Positions 22,276 through 22,422 of a DNA stretch of 22,422 bases are shown here, piece by piece. The DNA comes from a virus. Made by a program: the position numbers and the translations under genes. The stretch lies in the IMG/VR virus record IMGVR_UViG_3300046000_009961, positions 1 through 22,422 of that record. The stretch is one strand, 5' to 3'. Position 1 is the first letter of the stretch, and each line of letters begins with the position of its first letter. Under the pieces are notes generated by a model. That model was given only the letters and a program-made list of their open reading frames with translations, was not told the DNA's origin and did not search any database.

Positions 22276-22422
22276 ATAATTTTTTTGGATAGCTTTCTAC
22301 ATAGTGATTAACATTTGACCTCCAAACACAATTATATTTACCATCATTAGATTGACATAACCACATCTCTGCCATAACCCTCCATCTTTGATAGTTATTA
22401 TCAGGTAGCCAGTTTATAGGAT
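22268..22422 (-). CDS. C-terminal end of a gene entering from the right edge
   Basis: The minus-strand frame is open from the window edge to a TAA at 22268-22270 and gives 50 residues, including W-L-P-D-N-N-Y-Q-R-W-R-V-M-A-E-M-W-L-C and Y-V-E-S-Y-P-K-K-L-Y-E. The aromatic content and the 8-nt overlap with the next gene support a real coding end. It is too short to assign; by context it may belong to the glycan gene block. Confidence 0.6.
   Translation of the reverse strand, partial: PINWLPDNNYQRWRVMAEMWLCQSNDGKYNCVWRSNVNHYVESYPKKLYE

Overview
The window is strongly AT-rich and gene-dense. It looks like part of the genome of a large T4-like tailed phage (myovirus), probably with a host in the Bacteroidetes, where ribosomes rarely rely on Shine-Dalgarno pairing. 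The phage call rests on a gp32-type single-stranded-DNA-binding protein, a gp13-type neck protein, a tail-tube-like protein, a class I ribonucleotide reductase small subunit, an Rnl5-type RNA ligase, a phage-style tRNA-Gly and four selfish-endonuclease-type genes. The host call is weaker: it rests on AT-rich, mostly SD-less gene starts and general impression.

Layout. 1-4332: the tail end of a zinc-ribbon/GVxN-repeat protein (minus), the neck protein, a GIY-YIG homing endonuclease, three small unknown genes and a GMP reductase-like enzyme. 4333-4525: a GC-rich non-coding island with three hairpins, a candidate small RNA. 4526-6274: a multidomain Vsr-like endonuclease on the minus strand. 6380-7336: NrdB. 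7403-8711: small genes. 8743-9831: RNA ligase on the minus strand, with a tRNA 3'-end fragment just beyond it. 9969-13454: a four-gene operon coupled by ATGA overlaps. 13631-14596: gp32-like SSB. 14702-15928: a nuclease-less relative of the Vsr-like gene. 15945-16013: tRNA-Gly. 16031-20355: virion and assembly genes. 20339-22422: a minus-strand block with UDP-galactopyranose mutase and a DUF3431-like protein.

The most interesting signal is that six genes between 7923 and 13454 encode otherwise dissimilar proteins with the same short N-terminus, MKYLKxFNE followed by A or S. This closely resembles the capsid-targeting sequence of the T4 internal head proteins (MKTYQEFIAE/A), which the prohead protease removes after Glu. 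I infer a cassette of proteins packaged in the head and delivered with the DNA. One of them fuses a 2H phosphoesterase (two HxT motifs) to a DEDDh 3'-5' exonuclease; another may be a divergent ADP-ribosyltransferase. This would be an injected effector or counter-defence set, and it sits next to an RNA ligase.

A second theme is selfish DNA. Three full-length endonuclease-type genes of two different families share a leader with GGAG about 28-29 nt before the ATG and an ATATATA box close to the start. One member of the GVxN-repeat family has cleanly lost its nuclease half.
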